Below are positions 1 through 7,120 of a stretch of DNA of 7,367 bases, piece after piece (position 1 is the stretch's first letter; each line of letters begins with the position of its first letter). The notes under the pieces are model-generated. The model searched no databases and was not told where the DNA came from. It saw only the letters and a program-made list of their open reading frames with translations. The DNA is from Pirellulaceae bacterium (GTDB taxonomy: Bacteria; Planctomycetota; Planctomycetia; Pirellulales; Pirellulaceae). The stretch lies in the NCBI GenBank assembly GCA_013002105.1, contig JABDKS010000707.1:1-7367 (forward strand). Reading direction: 5' to 3'. The position numbers and the translations under genes are program-made.

Positions 1-1
1 A

Positions 2-61
2 ATCTGGACCGACCCTGCAAGCGAAGATCACGACGCCGACCCGATCGACGTCACTGCCTGA
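2..61 (+). CDS. C-terminal end of an unidentified upstream gene (partial)
   Basis: A reading frame is open from the left edge and encodes a 19-residue tail (IWTDPASEDHDADPIDVTA) before a TGA stop at 59-61. That stop overlaps the ATG of the next gene by one base (TGATG). This layout is typical of translationally coupled genes, and it recurs at the fliN/fliO junction in this window, so the frame is probably real. The tail is acidic and carries no family signature, so no function can be assigned. It implies that thiO is not the first gene of its operon. Confidence 0.5.
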   Translation: MWTDPASEDHDADPIDVTA

Positions 62-1206
62 TGTCGCGCCGCACCATCATCATCGGTGGCGGTTCGATTG
101 GACTTGCACTGGCATGGGAACTTTCCAATCGCGATGTTCGCGTCACCTTGATCGAGCGCGATGAGGTGGGCAAAGCGACGTCGTGGGCGGCTGCCGGGAT
201 TTTACCGCCGGCAAACTTTGCCACAGCGACCGACCCCGTCGATCGATTGCGCGGACTGAGCCATCAACTGTTTCCTCAATGGGCCGATCGCCTGAAATCC
301 GAAACCCAAATTGATCCAGGGTTTCGACGTTGCGGGGGTTGGTATCTGGCCAACACCCCGGGAGAACGGGCTGCCATGGTTGCAATGAACGATTATTGGC
401 GTGAGATGGATATTCGATGCGATCGGGCCACAATCGACGACGTCGCCAAACGCGAACCCGAGATCGCTGATTGGCTGCGCACCACCAACAACACTGCTGC
501 CTGGTGGGTGCCCGATGAGTGTCAACTTCGCAGCCCGGATTATCTGCGAGCGCTCACGCAAGCCTGTCGCAACAACAACGTCGCCATCCTCCAGCACGCC
601 GGTGTGCAACAAATCACCAACACCCCTTCATCCGTGCACGTGAAGGTACGATCGCAGGGCGACTCTCACGATGTCATCTATGACGCCGACTCCGTTGTCG
701 TCTGTGCTGGATCGTGGACCGGAATGGTCGACCCGTCGCTACGGTTGCAGCGGAGCATCGTCCCGGTCCGCGGACAAATCCTGTTGCTGAAAACCGACAC
801 TCCATTGATACGCAGCGTCGTCAATGTCGGTCACCGGTACCTGGTTGCACGTGATGATGGGCATACGTTGGTGGGGTCGTGCGAAGAAGAGGTCGGGTTA
901 CAGTTGGGAACAACACCGGAAGTGCTCGACTCGCTGCGTGAGTTCGCAATCAATCTTTGCCCACAACTGGCGCATGCAGTCGAAGTCGACGCTTGGTCGG
1001 GCCTGCGTCCGATGACATTCGACGCCTTTCCGATGATCGGACGTGTCCCGGACACCGCAAACGTGTATGTTGCTGCGGGACATTATCGCAGCGGACTGCA
1101 TTTGTCGCCGGCCACGGCGGTCGTCTTGGCCGACTTGGTAACCGGGCAACCCGCTACCATCGACATCGATGCGTTTCGTGTCGGAAAACAACAACACCAT
1201 TCTTGA
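61..1206 (+). CDS. thiO: Glycine oxidase ThiO (FAD-dependent), thiamine thiazole synthesis
   Basis: This 381-residue protein has the normal length and layout of ThiO, a cytoplasmic flavoenzyme of the D-amino-acid oxidase fold. ThiO oxidises glycine with O2 to iminoglycine, which feeds thiazole synthase ThiG; the released products are glyoxylate, ammonia and H2O2. Seen in the sequence: the dinucleotide-binding motif GGGSIG at residues 9-14, with an acidic residue (Glu32) at the end of the second strand; the ThiO-typical SWAAAGILPP at 41-50; VPVRGQIL at 234-241; SGLRP at 313-317; and GHYRSG at 340-345. Arg316 and Arg343 match the two arginines that hold the substrate carboxylate in the Bacillus enzyme. 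The ATG at 61 overlaps the upstream stop, which fixes the start, although no Shine-Dalgarno is visible. No thiS or thiG lies beside it here; a flavoprotein-like gene follows 20 bp later. Confidence 0.9.
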   Translation: MSRRTIIIGGGSIGLALAWELSNRDVRVTLIERDEVGKATSWAAAGILPPANFATATDPVDRLRGLSHQLFPQWADRLKSETQIDPGFRRCGGWYLANTPGERAAMVAMNDYWREMDIRCDRATIDDVAKREPEIADWLRTTNNTAAWWVPDECQLRSPDYLRALTQACRNNNVAILQHAGVQQITNTPSSVHVKVRSQGDSHDVIYDADSVVVCAGSWTGMVDPSLRLQRSIVPVRGQILLLKTDTPLIRSVVNVGHRYLVARDDGHTLVGSCEEEVGLQLGTTPEVLDSLREFAINLCPQLAHAVEVDAWSGLRPMTFDAFPMIGRVPDTANVYVAAGHYRSGLHLSPATAVVLADLVTGQPATIDIDAFRVGKQQHHS

Positions 1207-1226
1207 ATAATCGTTTTTGCCGTCGC

Positions 1227-1904
1227 ATGCCAGATTCCATGACGCTAGAGCCACCGGGATCGATCGCAGTGGTCGGTGCCGGACCACTGGGAATCGAAGC
1301 CGCTTTGTATGGCCGATTCTTGGGTTATGACGTTCAATTGATCGAAGCGGTCTCGGTTGGTCAGTCGATGCAAACACAGCGCGACGAACCACTGCCGATG
1401 CTGCCCAACCGCTGCCTATCGCCGCTGGCCTTGTCCGCCCTGCAAGCACAATCGCACGAAGGCCCTCCATTCGCGCTGCCCACGACGATCGGGAAATGGA
1501 TCGATGAGGCACTGCTGGCGCTGACCGAAACCGATCTGCTCAGTGGCCGACTCTGCTGTCCGGCCCGCGTGACACAGATCGATCACCTGCCGGTCGAACC
1601 CAATGACGACGATTCAATCCGTGACGAACCAGACAGCGACAACATGGTGTCGCCGGATTTCCGATTGACGATCGCTGATGGCGAGCCGATCGACGCCGAG
1701 TCAGTGATTTTGGCAGTCGGGCCTTCCAATGACATCAAATTCGGATTTGATGTCCCGACCCCCTATCTATTTCGGATCGGCGAGTCGATTTCGGAGACCG
1801 CCGAGGAGCATCTTTTGCTGGGACTGAAACAGATCGTCGACATTTACGCAACGCTTGCCGATCGCGAATCGCTCGATTTGTATCGTCCCCGACGAGGCGT
1901 TTGA
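1227..1904 (+). CDS. Short FAD/NAD(P)-binding oxidoreductase-like protein
   Basis: This 225-residue protein begins with a Rossmann nucleotide-binding segment: hydrophobic strand, GAGPLG at 17-22, then an acidic residue (Glu40) closing the second strand. A second strand, SVILAVG (159-165), resembles the late FAD-contact motif of pyridine-nucleotide flavoproteins. The segment around LSPLALSALQAQ (64-75) and the C-terminal LLLGLKQIVDIYATL (197-211) recall a planctomycete oxidoreductase family that, from memory, is usually nearer 400 residues. Here the central NAD(P)-domain region seems to be missing, because the chain runs from the ILAVG strand almost directly into the C-terminal helix. Residues 123-142 are an acidic, low-complexity linker. 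The start could be the ATG at 1227 or at 1239; neither has a ribosome site. It lies 20 bp after thiO and is probably co-transcribed. Enzyme activity is uncertain. Confidence 0.7.
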   Translation: MPDSMTLEPPGSIAVVGAGPLGIEAALYGRFLGYDVQLIEAVSVGQSMQTQRDEPLPMLPNRCLSPLALSALQAQSHEGPPFALPTTIGKWIDEALLALTETDLLSGRLCCPARVTQIDHLPVEPNDDDSIRDEPDSDNMVSPDFRLTIADGEPIDAESVILAVGPSNDIKFGFDVPTPYLFRIGESISETAEEHLLLGLKQIVDIYATLADRESLDLYRPRRGV

Positions 1905-2126
1905 TCGGTCACCGTGGGCTGTAGGAGTCGCCCCCGTGTCTTTAAATGTGATCCGACGCGTGATTCGACCGGTGCTGTAACGGCGAGGTGATGCTTGCCG
2001 ATCTTCTCACGAATGCGAATTGGCCTTGCTGTAAGCCCGTCTTTCGTGGACAGATAGAGTTCGGCAGCAGCTTTCGAGCGTGAAATCTGTGCGTGAAACA
2101 CCTCGTCCACACCAACGACGTCTGAC

Positions 2127-2549
2127 ATGCAACCATCGACTCCGCCACCCAATCACGAGACCACACCAGGTCCCGACCTGAATGAGATCGAGCAGCTGAT
2201 CGATCGTACGTCCGATGCCGTCGATGCGGCTGTCAGCGACCAGCCACCACGACAAGCACCGCTGCGTCCGTACCAACTGAATAACCTTTCGCGTTCGACC
2301 GACACCACAACCGGGCAACCCATCGATCTGCTGGGGGACGTGGAATTGGACATGCGGATCGAACTCGGTCGCACGCAGATGACGCTGCAAGATGTCCTGC
2401 ATCTGCGTGGTGGCAGTGTTGTCGCGTTGGACGCACTGACGGGCGATCCGGTGAATGTTTATGTCAACGGACGCATCGTTGCCCGTGGCGAAATCCTGGT
2501 CATGAATGACAACTTCTGTGTGCGTGTCACCGAATTGGTAGGCTCCTGA
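2127..2549 (+). CDS. fliN: Flagellar motor switch protein FliN
   Basis: This 140-residue protein has a C-terminal SpoA / FliMN_C domain at about residues 66-138. FliN sits in the cytoplasmic C-ring of the flagellar basal body, where it helps switch rotation and dock export substrates. Diagnostic stretches are LLGDVELDMRIELGRT (68-83), GSVVALDALTGDPVNVYVNG (96-115) and ARGEILVMNDNFCVRVTE (119-136), which follow the family consensus closely. The first 65 residues are polar, rich in Pro and Thr, and probably flexible. Total length is close to the enterobacterial protein. ATG 2127 is the only usable start, since an in-frame TGA lies at 2094-2096; no Shine-Dalgarno is visible. The stop overlaps the start of fliO by one base, which indicates coupled translation. 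Confidence 0.93.
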   Translation: MQPSTPPPNHETTPGPDLNEIEQLIDRTSDAVDAAVSDQPPRQAPLRPYQLNNLSRSTDTTTGQPIDLLGDVELDMRIELGRTQMTLQDVLHLRGGSVVALDALTGDPVNVYVNGRIVARGEILVMNDNFCVRVTELVGS

Positions 2550-3190
2550 TGCTACGTCTGTTCGTTCCGCTGCTGCGTTTGTGCTTATTAGTTATCGGTG
2601 CTGCCGTCATCGTACCGGCCGACGTCGCGCACGGCCAACATGGTTTCGACTTTCCAAATCAGAATCGACAGGTCGTCGCGCAGACCAACTACGAATCCAC
2701 GGCAACACCCATTGCTGCAACGCCATCGTTTCCATCGCTCGCACCACGCTCCCATGACGACGTTGTGCCGGCCGAAGGATCAAAAAGTAAGTCGTTTGGC
2801 CCACTAATCACAACCAGTTTCAGTCTGGTAGTGGTGCTAGGGCTGTTTGCTGGACTTGTTTGGATCACGCGCCGCTACGGCAACGGATCGATGACGCAAG
2901 GTGCGATCCCCAGTGATGTGATGAAGAGCCTGGGTAGCACGCCAATTGATGCGCGAACACGCGTCACGATGTTGCTGTGCGGAAATCGAATCATCGTGAT
3001 GGCCCAAACGGCAAGTGGCGTTCACCCTCTATCGGAAATAACCGATCCGGCGGAAGTCCATCGATTGACTGCGGCTTGTACCGGGCAAGCACATCCTTCG
3101 TTTGCCGAGACGCTGCGGCAAACCGATAGTCACACATCGGTCGCGTCTGAAGTGGCGAAACCACGCCGACAACTCTTCGCCTCGTCATAA
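2549..3190 (+). CDS. fliO: Flagellar biosynthesis protein FliO
   Basis: This 213-residue membrane protein is assigned to FliO, which assists assembly of the FliP/FliQ/FliR export gate of the flagellar type III secretion system. The N terminus has a hydrophobic signal-like segment at about 5-24, with a possible cleavage region near AHG (27-29). About 55 polar residues follow, then a clear membrane helix at 86-107 (FSLVVVLGLFAGLVWI is its core). A cytoplasmic domain comes next, with the FliO pattern of a short basic RRYG, then VMKSLGSTPIDARTRV (124-139), CGNRIIVMAQTASGVHPL (144-161) and a closing DPAEV. The last 40 residues are polar and variable. Position right after fliN, with a TGATG overlap, supports the call, because FliO alone is poorly conserved. 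No fliP follows; the next gene is an unrelated monooxygenase after about 200 bp. Confidence 0.82.
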   Translation: MLRLFVPLLRLCLLVIGAAVIVPADVAHGQHGFDFPNQNRQVVAQTNYESTATPIAATPSFPSLAPRSHDDVVPAEGSKSKSFGPLITTSFSLVVVLGLFAGLVWITRRYGNGSMTQGAIPSDVMKSLGSTPIDARTRVTMLLCGNRIIVMAQTASGVHPLSEITDPAEVHRLTAACTGQAHPSFAETLRQTDSHTSVASEVAKPRRQLFASS

Positions 3191-3390
3191 CCGTCGAAAA
3201 ATCGGGCGGTTGTTGAGGTCGCAGCGAGAGCGGCTAGCTGCGAAAAAAATGCAAACGCAACTTCTTTCAGTCAGATTCTGTCGATTTGATCGTCTTTGAT
3301 CGGTAACAATGGAGCTTGAATTCCGCTTGGTGCAGGCAGAAGCGATCTTGGTGGTCGCAAATGACGTACCTGGCAAAGACTGGCTCGACC

Positions 3391-4659
3391 ATGAATGTGC
3401 TCATCGTCGGTGGCGGCATTGGCGGTTTAGCAACCGCCCTGGGCCTTCATCGAATCGGATGTGATGTCCAAGTCTTGGAAAAAGCTCCTTCGTTTACCGA
3501 CATGGGGGCCGCGCTGAGTCTATGGAGCAACGGAATCTACGCGCTCAATCAGTTGGCTGTTGCCGACAGAGTGCTGCAACATGGCAGCGATGCGTTGCGA
3601 TTCTGCGATGTTCGCAACCGCGACGGTCGATTGATTCGCCAAGTCGACTGGGATCGACCGAGGCGTCTGACAGGATTTCCCACCGTCGCCGTCCATCGCG
3701 CCCGATTGATCGACGCATTGGCTGATCCGATTCGCGATCGCATCCATCACGCTTCTGAATGCTGTCGCATCGACTTAGCTCGCGACCACGTCGATGTCGA
3801 ATGCCAGGATGGTCGTGCGTTCAACGGCGACTTGCTGATTGCGGCCGACGGGATTCATTCCGCAATTCGCCAGCTAATGTTCCCTGATGTCCATCCCTCC
3901 TACCAAGGCTATGTGGCTTTTCGCGCGCTGGTCGATCGATCGCAAATCGCCGAAACGACTAACAAGTGGCAATTGACACTCGCAAACGGAGGTCAATTTG
4001 GCTGCGTCCCCATCAATAACCAGCAAGCCTATTGGTTTGGTACCAAGAACGTCAGCGAGTCCGAAGCGGTGTGCTCGATGACCCCCGATGCCATTCACGC
4101 CGAAGCAGCCGAACATTTTGCCAGCTGGCACGATCGCGTTGGGAGGATCGTTGCTGCCACCTCGCCGGCGCAAGTCCTTCGTACCCCCATTTACGATCTA
4201 CCAACGCTCGATTGGTGGTGCCGAGGCCGGATGACACTCACCGGCGACGCCGCCCATGCCATGACACCCAACTTGGGACAGGGGGCCTGTCAAGCGATCG
4301 AAGACGCCGTCGTGCTGACGCGAATGGTACAACGATGCCGCGGTGATCGCCGTGAAATCCCTGCAGCTCTGAAAGCGTTTGAACGTGAGAGACGAACGTA
4401 CGTCGGTCGAATTCAACGCACGGCACGTGTTGCCGGCCAACTGATGCAGAACCAAAACCCAATCGCTCGTGTGGCTTGTCAAAACGTAGTTCGATTTTTG
4501 GGCGGAAGCCGTTTTGACGCTGCGGTTCGTTGTGCATCCAAGCGAACCGATCTTTCCGACATGGTCAAACCCAGTGGCGTTCGACCTCCCAAGTTCGCCA
4601 CGAACCCCCGCGGAGCCTCGGCGGACGCTTTCAAGACCAGGCAAGTTGATCCACAATGA
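3391..4659 (+). CDS. Group A FAD-dependent aromatic-type monooxygenase
   Basis: This 422-residue protein has all three fingerprints of single-component, NAD(P)H-dependent flavin hydroxylases (the p-hydroxybenzoate hydroxylase class). These are the FAD-binding GGGIGG at 7-12 with Glu30, the DG motif AADGIHSAIR at 151-160, and the GD motif LTGDAAHAMTPNLGQGACQA at 283-302. Relatives hydroxylate salicylate, 3-hydroxybenzoate or nicotinate derivatives, or epoxidise carotenoids; the substrate cannot be read from the sequence. The final 30 or so residues form a Pro/Lys/Arg-containing tail outside the fold. ATG 3391 is chosen because it places the first beta strand at residue 2, as in relatives. ATG 3361 and TTG 3316 are in frame but would add 10 or 25 residues with no family match. 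No Shine-Dalgarno is visible. A symporter gene follows after 35 bp, which suggests coupled uptake and oxidation of an acidic compound. Confidence 0.85.
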   Translation: MNVLIVGGGIGGLATALGLHRIGCDVQVLEKAPSFTDMGAALSLWSNGIYALNQLAVADRVLQHGSDALRFCDVRNRDGRLIRQVDWDRPRRLTGFPTVAVHRARLIDALADPIRDRIHHASECCRIDLARDHVDVECQDGRAFNGDLLIAADGIHSAIRQLMFPDVHPSYQGYVAFRALVDRSQIAETTNKWQLTLANGGQFGCVPINNQQAYWFGTKNVSESEAVCSMTPDAIHAEAAEHFASWHDRVGRIVAATSPAQVLRTPIYDLPTLDWWCRGRMTLTGDAAHAMTPNLGQGACQAIEDAVVLTRMVQRCRGDRREIPAALKAFERERRTYVGRIQRTARVAGQLMQNQNPIARVACQNVVRFLGGSRFDAAVRCASKRTDLSDMVKPSGVRPPKFATNPRGASADAFKTRQVDPQ

Positions 4660-4694
4660 CGCGGCTTCTCGCCGGCTGATTGTGGGAAATTCGT

Positions 4695-6131
4695 ATGACC
4701 GTTGCCTTACTATTCGTCGCGACCCTGTTGCTGGTCGGTGTCATCCTTCGCCACACCGTCCCGCTGTTTCGCTGGTTGTACATTCCGGCATCCGTCATCG
4801 CTGGTTTCGTCGGCCTCCTGATGATTCAATTGGGTCTGGGGTACAGCGAAGCGGGAAATTTGCATTTCGCGGCGACGTCGATGGCAAAGACATTAAGTAG
4901 TTGGCCGGGATGGTTAATCGCTGTCGTCTTTGCCGGAATGCTACTAGAACGCAAACCACCGTCGGCCAGCGAAGGAGCCAACCGCGTGGGGCGACAGGGC
5001 CTGATGGTTTGGATCATTGTGTTGGGTCAAACCGCGATCGGATTGCTGGCTACCTGGCTGCTGGTCAAACCGTTTTACGAAGTCCCCAATTCGTTTGGCA
5101 TGTTGATCGAAACCGGCTTTGCCGGCGGTCATGGAACCGCAGCGGCAATGGGCGAAGTCTTTGCGCATCCCACCATTGCCCTCGATGGTGGTTTGGACTT
5201 GGGAATTCTGATGGCCACCGGCGGACTGGTCTATGGAATCATCACCGGAATACTGTGGATCAATGTCGGCGTCCGCGCGGGTTGGGTCAGTGCAAGTGAC
5301 GACGCTGATACCCATTCAATCGATTCGCAGCACGCGCGTGGCAGTATCGGCGAAGCACGAATCCAGCGAGAAACCATTGATCCGCTGTTGCTGCAAGTCA
5401 TTTGGCTATCGTTGGCAATGGGAATCGGTCTGCTGATGCAGTGGGTCGTAATGCAAACGGCAACGTCGATTGACAGCTGGTTCGCCGCAGAAATTGAAAC
5501 CGATGCTGCCCAAAAACAACTCTCCCAACGATTGAGCGTTTCGAGTGTCGTCGATTTCCCGCTCTTCATTTACACGCTGTTTGGCGGTCTGATCGTCCGC
5601 TGGTCGTTAAGCCTGTTTGGTCAAGCAGAACGAATCGATACCGAGACGATCAATCGATTGACCTCCGCCGCCATGGACATTCTGGTCGTCGCAGCGATCG
5701 CATCGTTGAACCTGCAAGCGGTCGTGGCGATGATCGTGCCGTTCTCGGCTCTATTCGTTTGCGGCTGCCTCTGGGCTGCCGTTTGCTTGTTGTTGATTTC
5801 GCGTTGGATCTTACCCCGCGAGCACTGGTTCCAATTGGGTCTGATCAATTACGGCATGTCCACGGGCACAACCGCCACCGGATTTGTGCTGCTAAGGATG
5901 GTCGATCCGGAATTGGAATCGGGTGCCGCGGAGGACTACGCGCTCGCGGCGCCACTTTCGGCACCGTTTGTCGGTGGCGGCATGATCACGGTGGCCATGC
6001 CGCTGCTGTTGCTCGAGCGTATCCCGATCGCACTTTCCGCATTGTTGGCGTGTGCCTTGGTGATTGTGATGATCACCGCGGGCAGACGCTGGTCGGATGC
6101 AACGGACACTCTCCAACGGGTCAGTGATTGA
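4695..6131 (+). CDS. gltS: GltS-family sodium/glutamate-type symporter
   Basis: This 478-residue polytopic inner-membrane protein is assigned to the glutamate:Na+ symporter family (ESS). About ten or more hydrophobic segments are visible, for example 2-18, 28-48, 72-84, 103-124, 166-192, 232-254, 286-309, 325-347, 350-372 and 423-462. Two Gly/Thr-rich loops in the two halves fit the family's inverted-repeat, re-entrant-loop design: GFAGGHGTAAAMGEVF (141-156) and NYGMSTGTTATGFVLLRMVD (385-404). It is longer than the roughly 400-residue E. coli GltS, mainly because of hydrophilic insertions near 197-229 and 258-284. Glutamate is the family default; a different dicarboxylate or amino acid is possible. 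ATG 4695 is preferred (a weak GGGA lies 7 bp upstream) over an in-frame TTG at 4680. The 3' end overlaps the convergent hydrolase gene by 11 bp. Confidence 0.85.
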   Translation: MTVALLFVATLLLVGVILRHTVPLFRWLYIPASVIAGFVGLLMIQLGLGYSEAGNLHFAATSMAKTLSSWPGWLIAVVFAGMLLERKPPSASEGANRVGRQGLMVWIIVLGQTAIGLLATWLLVKPFYEVPNSFGMLIETGFAGGHGTAAAMGEVFAHPTIALDGGLDLGILMATGGLVYGIITGILWINVGVRAGWVSASDDADTHSIDSQHARGSIGEARIQRETIDPLLLQVIWLSLAMGIGLLMQWVVMQTATSIDSWFAAEIETDAAQKQLSQRLSVSSVVDFPLFIYTLFGGLIVRWSLSLFGQAERIDTETINRLTSAAMDILVVAAIASLNLQAVVAMIVPFSALFVCGCLWAAVCLLLISRWILPREHWFQLGLINYGMSTGTTATGFVLLRMVDPELESGAAEDYALAAPLSAPFVGGGMITVAMPLLLLERIPIALSALLACALVIVMITAGRRWSDATDTLQRVSD

Positions 6132-7029
6132 TCATGCCGATCCGATCGAGCCAGTTTTTGCAAAGGTCCGGCCATTGACTGGCACCCGGGATGTCCTTGG
6201 CCAAACCCAGTCCATGCCGGCCTTTGGCAAAGACATGCATCTCCGCCGCGACACCATGCTGCTTGCACGCCTCGTAGTAACGCAAACTATTTTCGACCGG
6301 CACCGCTTGATCTTCTTCGGTATGAAACAAAAACGTCGGTGGTGTCTGTTTGGTGACCTGATCTTCGTTCGACAGGGATGCAATCAATTCCGGGTCCGCA
6401 TCCGATCCCAACAAATTCCGCTGGCTGCCCTGGTGCGTATAAGGCTTGCCCAGTCCGATCACCGGATAACACAGGATCGAAAAATCGGGGCGCGAAGAAA
6501 CACGCGCGATCGGATCGGCGGAGTCGGGTTGTCCATCAGCAAACTTGGTCGACACGGTCGAACAAAGATGACCGCCGGCTGAAAACCCGATCACGCCAAC
6601 ACGGTTCGGGTCGACATTCAGTTCTTTGGAACGAGCTCGCAATGATTGAATAGCTCGCTGCGCATCCATCATCGGAACTGGGTGTCCATAACCTTTTCCG
6701 TCGTTGCCTTTGCCTCGCAAGCGATAGGTACAAATCGCCGACGTGATTCCCATCGAGTGAAACCATTGGGCGAACTCATAACCCTCGTGGCCCATCGCGT
6801 GGCCGCCGTATCCACCACCGGGCAAAATCACCACGGCCGCGGTGGGCGTTGGCGACTGTGCGCGGGTGATCATCAACTGCGGCACATCCCCGTCGGCTTT
6901 GGCGGTGACACCCGGTGCGCCATCGGCCCAAAGTGGTTCGGAACTCGGCTGGGGAGCTTCGGCCGCCAAATGATTGGCCATTGCCGTCACGACGCACAAA
7001 ACAAAAAAAACCGCGAGTTTCAGTTTCAT
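6121..7029 (-). CDS. Exported alpha/beta-hydrolase, esterase/lipase (BD-FAE / acetyl-xylan-esterase-like)
   Basis: This 302-residue protein starts with a Sec signal peptide: Lys2 and Lys4, then a hydrophobic core over about 5-18, with likely cleavage around residues 22-25. It is probably periplasmic or secreted. The mature part is a compact alpha/beta-hydrolase. LPGGGYGGHAMGHEG (69-83) supplies the oxyanion hole. GFSAGGHL (148-155) is the nucleophile elbow with Ser150. The acid is Asp240 in TEEDQAVP, and His272 in KGRHGLGL completes the triad. Members of this group cleave acetyl or feruloyl esters from plant or algal polysaccharides; the true substrate is not evident. The ATG at 7029 gives a perfect signal peptide but has no Shine-Dalgarno upstream. 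The gene runs opposite to everything else in the window and meets the symporter tail-to-tail. Confidence 0.88.
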   Translation of the reverse strand: MKLKLAVFFVLCVVTAMANHLAAEAPQPSSEPLWADGAPGVTAKADGDVPQLMITRAQSPTPTAAVVILPGGGYGGHAMGHEGYEFAQWFHSMGITSAICTYRLRGKGNDGKGYGHPVPMMDAQRAIQSLRARSKELNVDPNRVGVIGFSAGGHLCSTVSTKFADGQPDSADPIARVSSRPDFSILCYPVIGLGKPYTHQGSQRNLLGSDADPELIASLSNEDQVTKQTPPTFLFHTEEDQAVPVENSLRYYEACKQHGVAAEMHVFAKGRHGLGLAKDIPGASQWPDLCKNWLDRIGMINH

Positions 7030-7120
7030 AGAACAAATTCGGTAACGAGTCGTCAGTCATCGGCTCCCAATTGGCCGCCCAGCAGGACGCGTAATTCTAG
7101 AGCAATTTTAGTTTTCTCGT

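Noticed and set aside
957..1226. Extension of the short flavoprotein gene 90 codons upstream, into thiO.
   Set aside because: The added stretch is an out-of-frame reading of conserved ThiO sequence, rich in Arg, Cys and Thr, and the Rossmann strand expected at the N-terminus comes just after the ATGs at 1227 and 1239.
898..1512. Long minus-strand frame (204 codons) across thiO and the next gene.
   Set aside because: It runs antisense to two well-supported genes, shows no family motif and has a skewed Arg/Ser composition. It is a mirror of coding-strand codon bias.
2015..2035. Sigma54-like promoter before fliN (TTGGCC next to TTGCTG).
   Set aside because: The GG and GC elements are not at the required -24/-12 spacing, so this is not a sigma54 site.
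3219..3243. Possible terminator after fliO: TCGCAGC (3219-3225) pairs with GCTGCGA (3237-3243).
   Set aside because: The 7-bp stem has an 11-nt loop and is followed on the plus strand by a run of A, not T, so it lacks the form of an intrinsic terminator in the fliO direction.
3286..3309. Sigma70-like promoter before the monooxygenase (TTGATC with TAACAA).
   Set aside because: The spacing is only 12 bp, too short for a working -35/-10 pair.
3316..3390. Upstream starts (TTG 3316, ATG 3361) for the monooxygenase.
   Set aside because: They would add 10-25 residues before a beta strand that relatives place at the very N-terminus, and none has a ribosome site. ATG 3391 is simpler.
6097..6582. Plus-strand frame of 161 codons opposite the esterase.
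   Set aside because: The minus-strand esterase has a signal peptide and complete catalytic triad over the same bases; the plus frame shows no domain and is antisense shadow.
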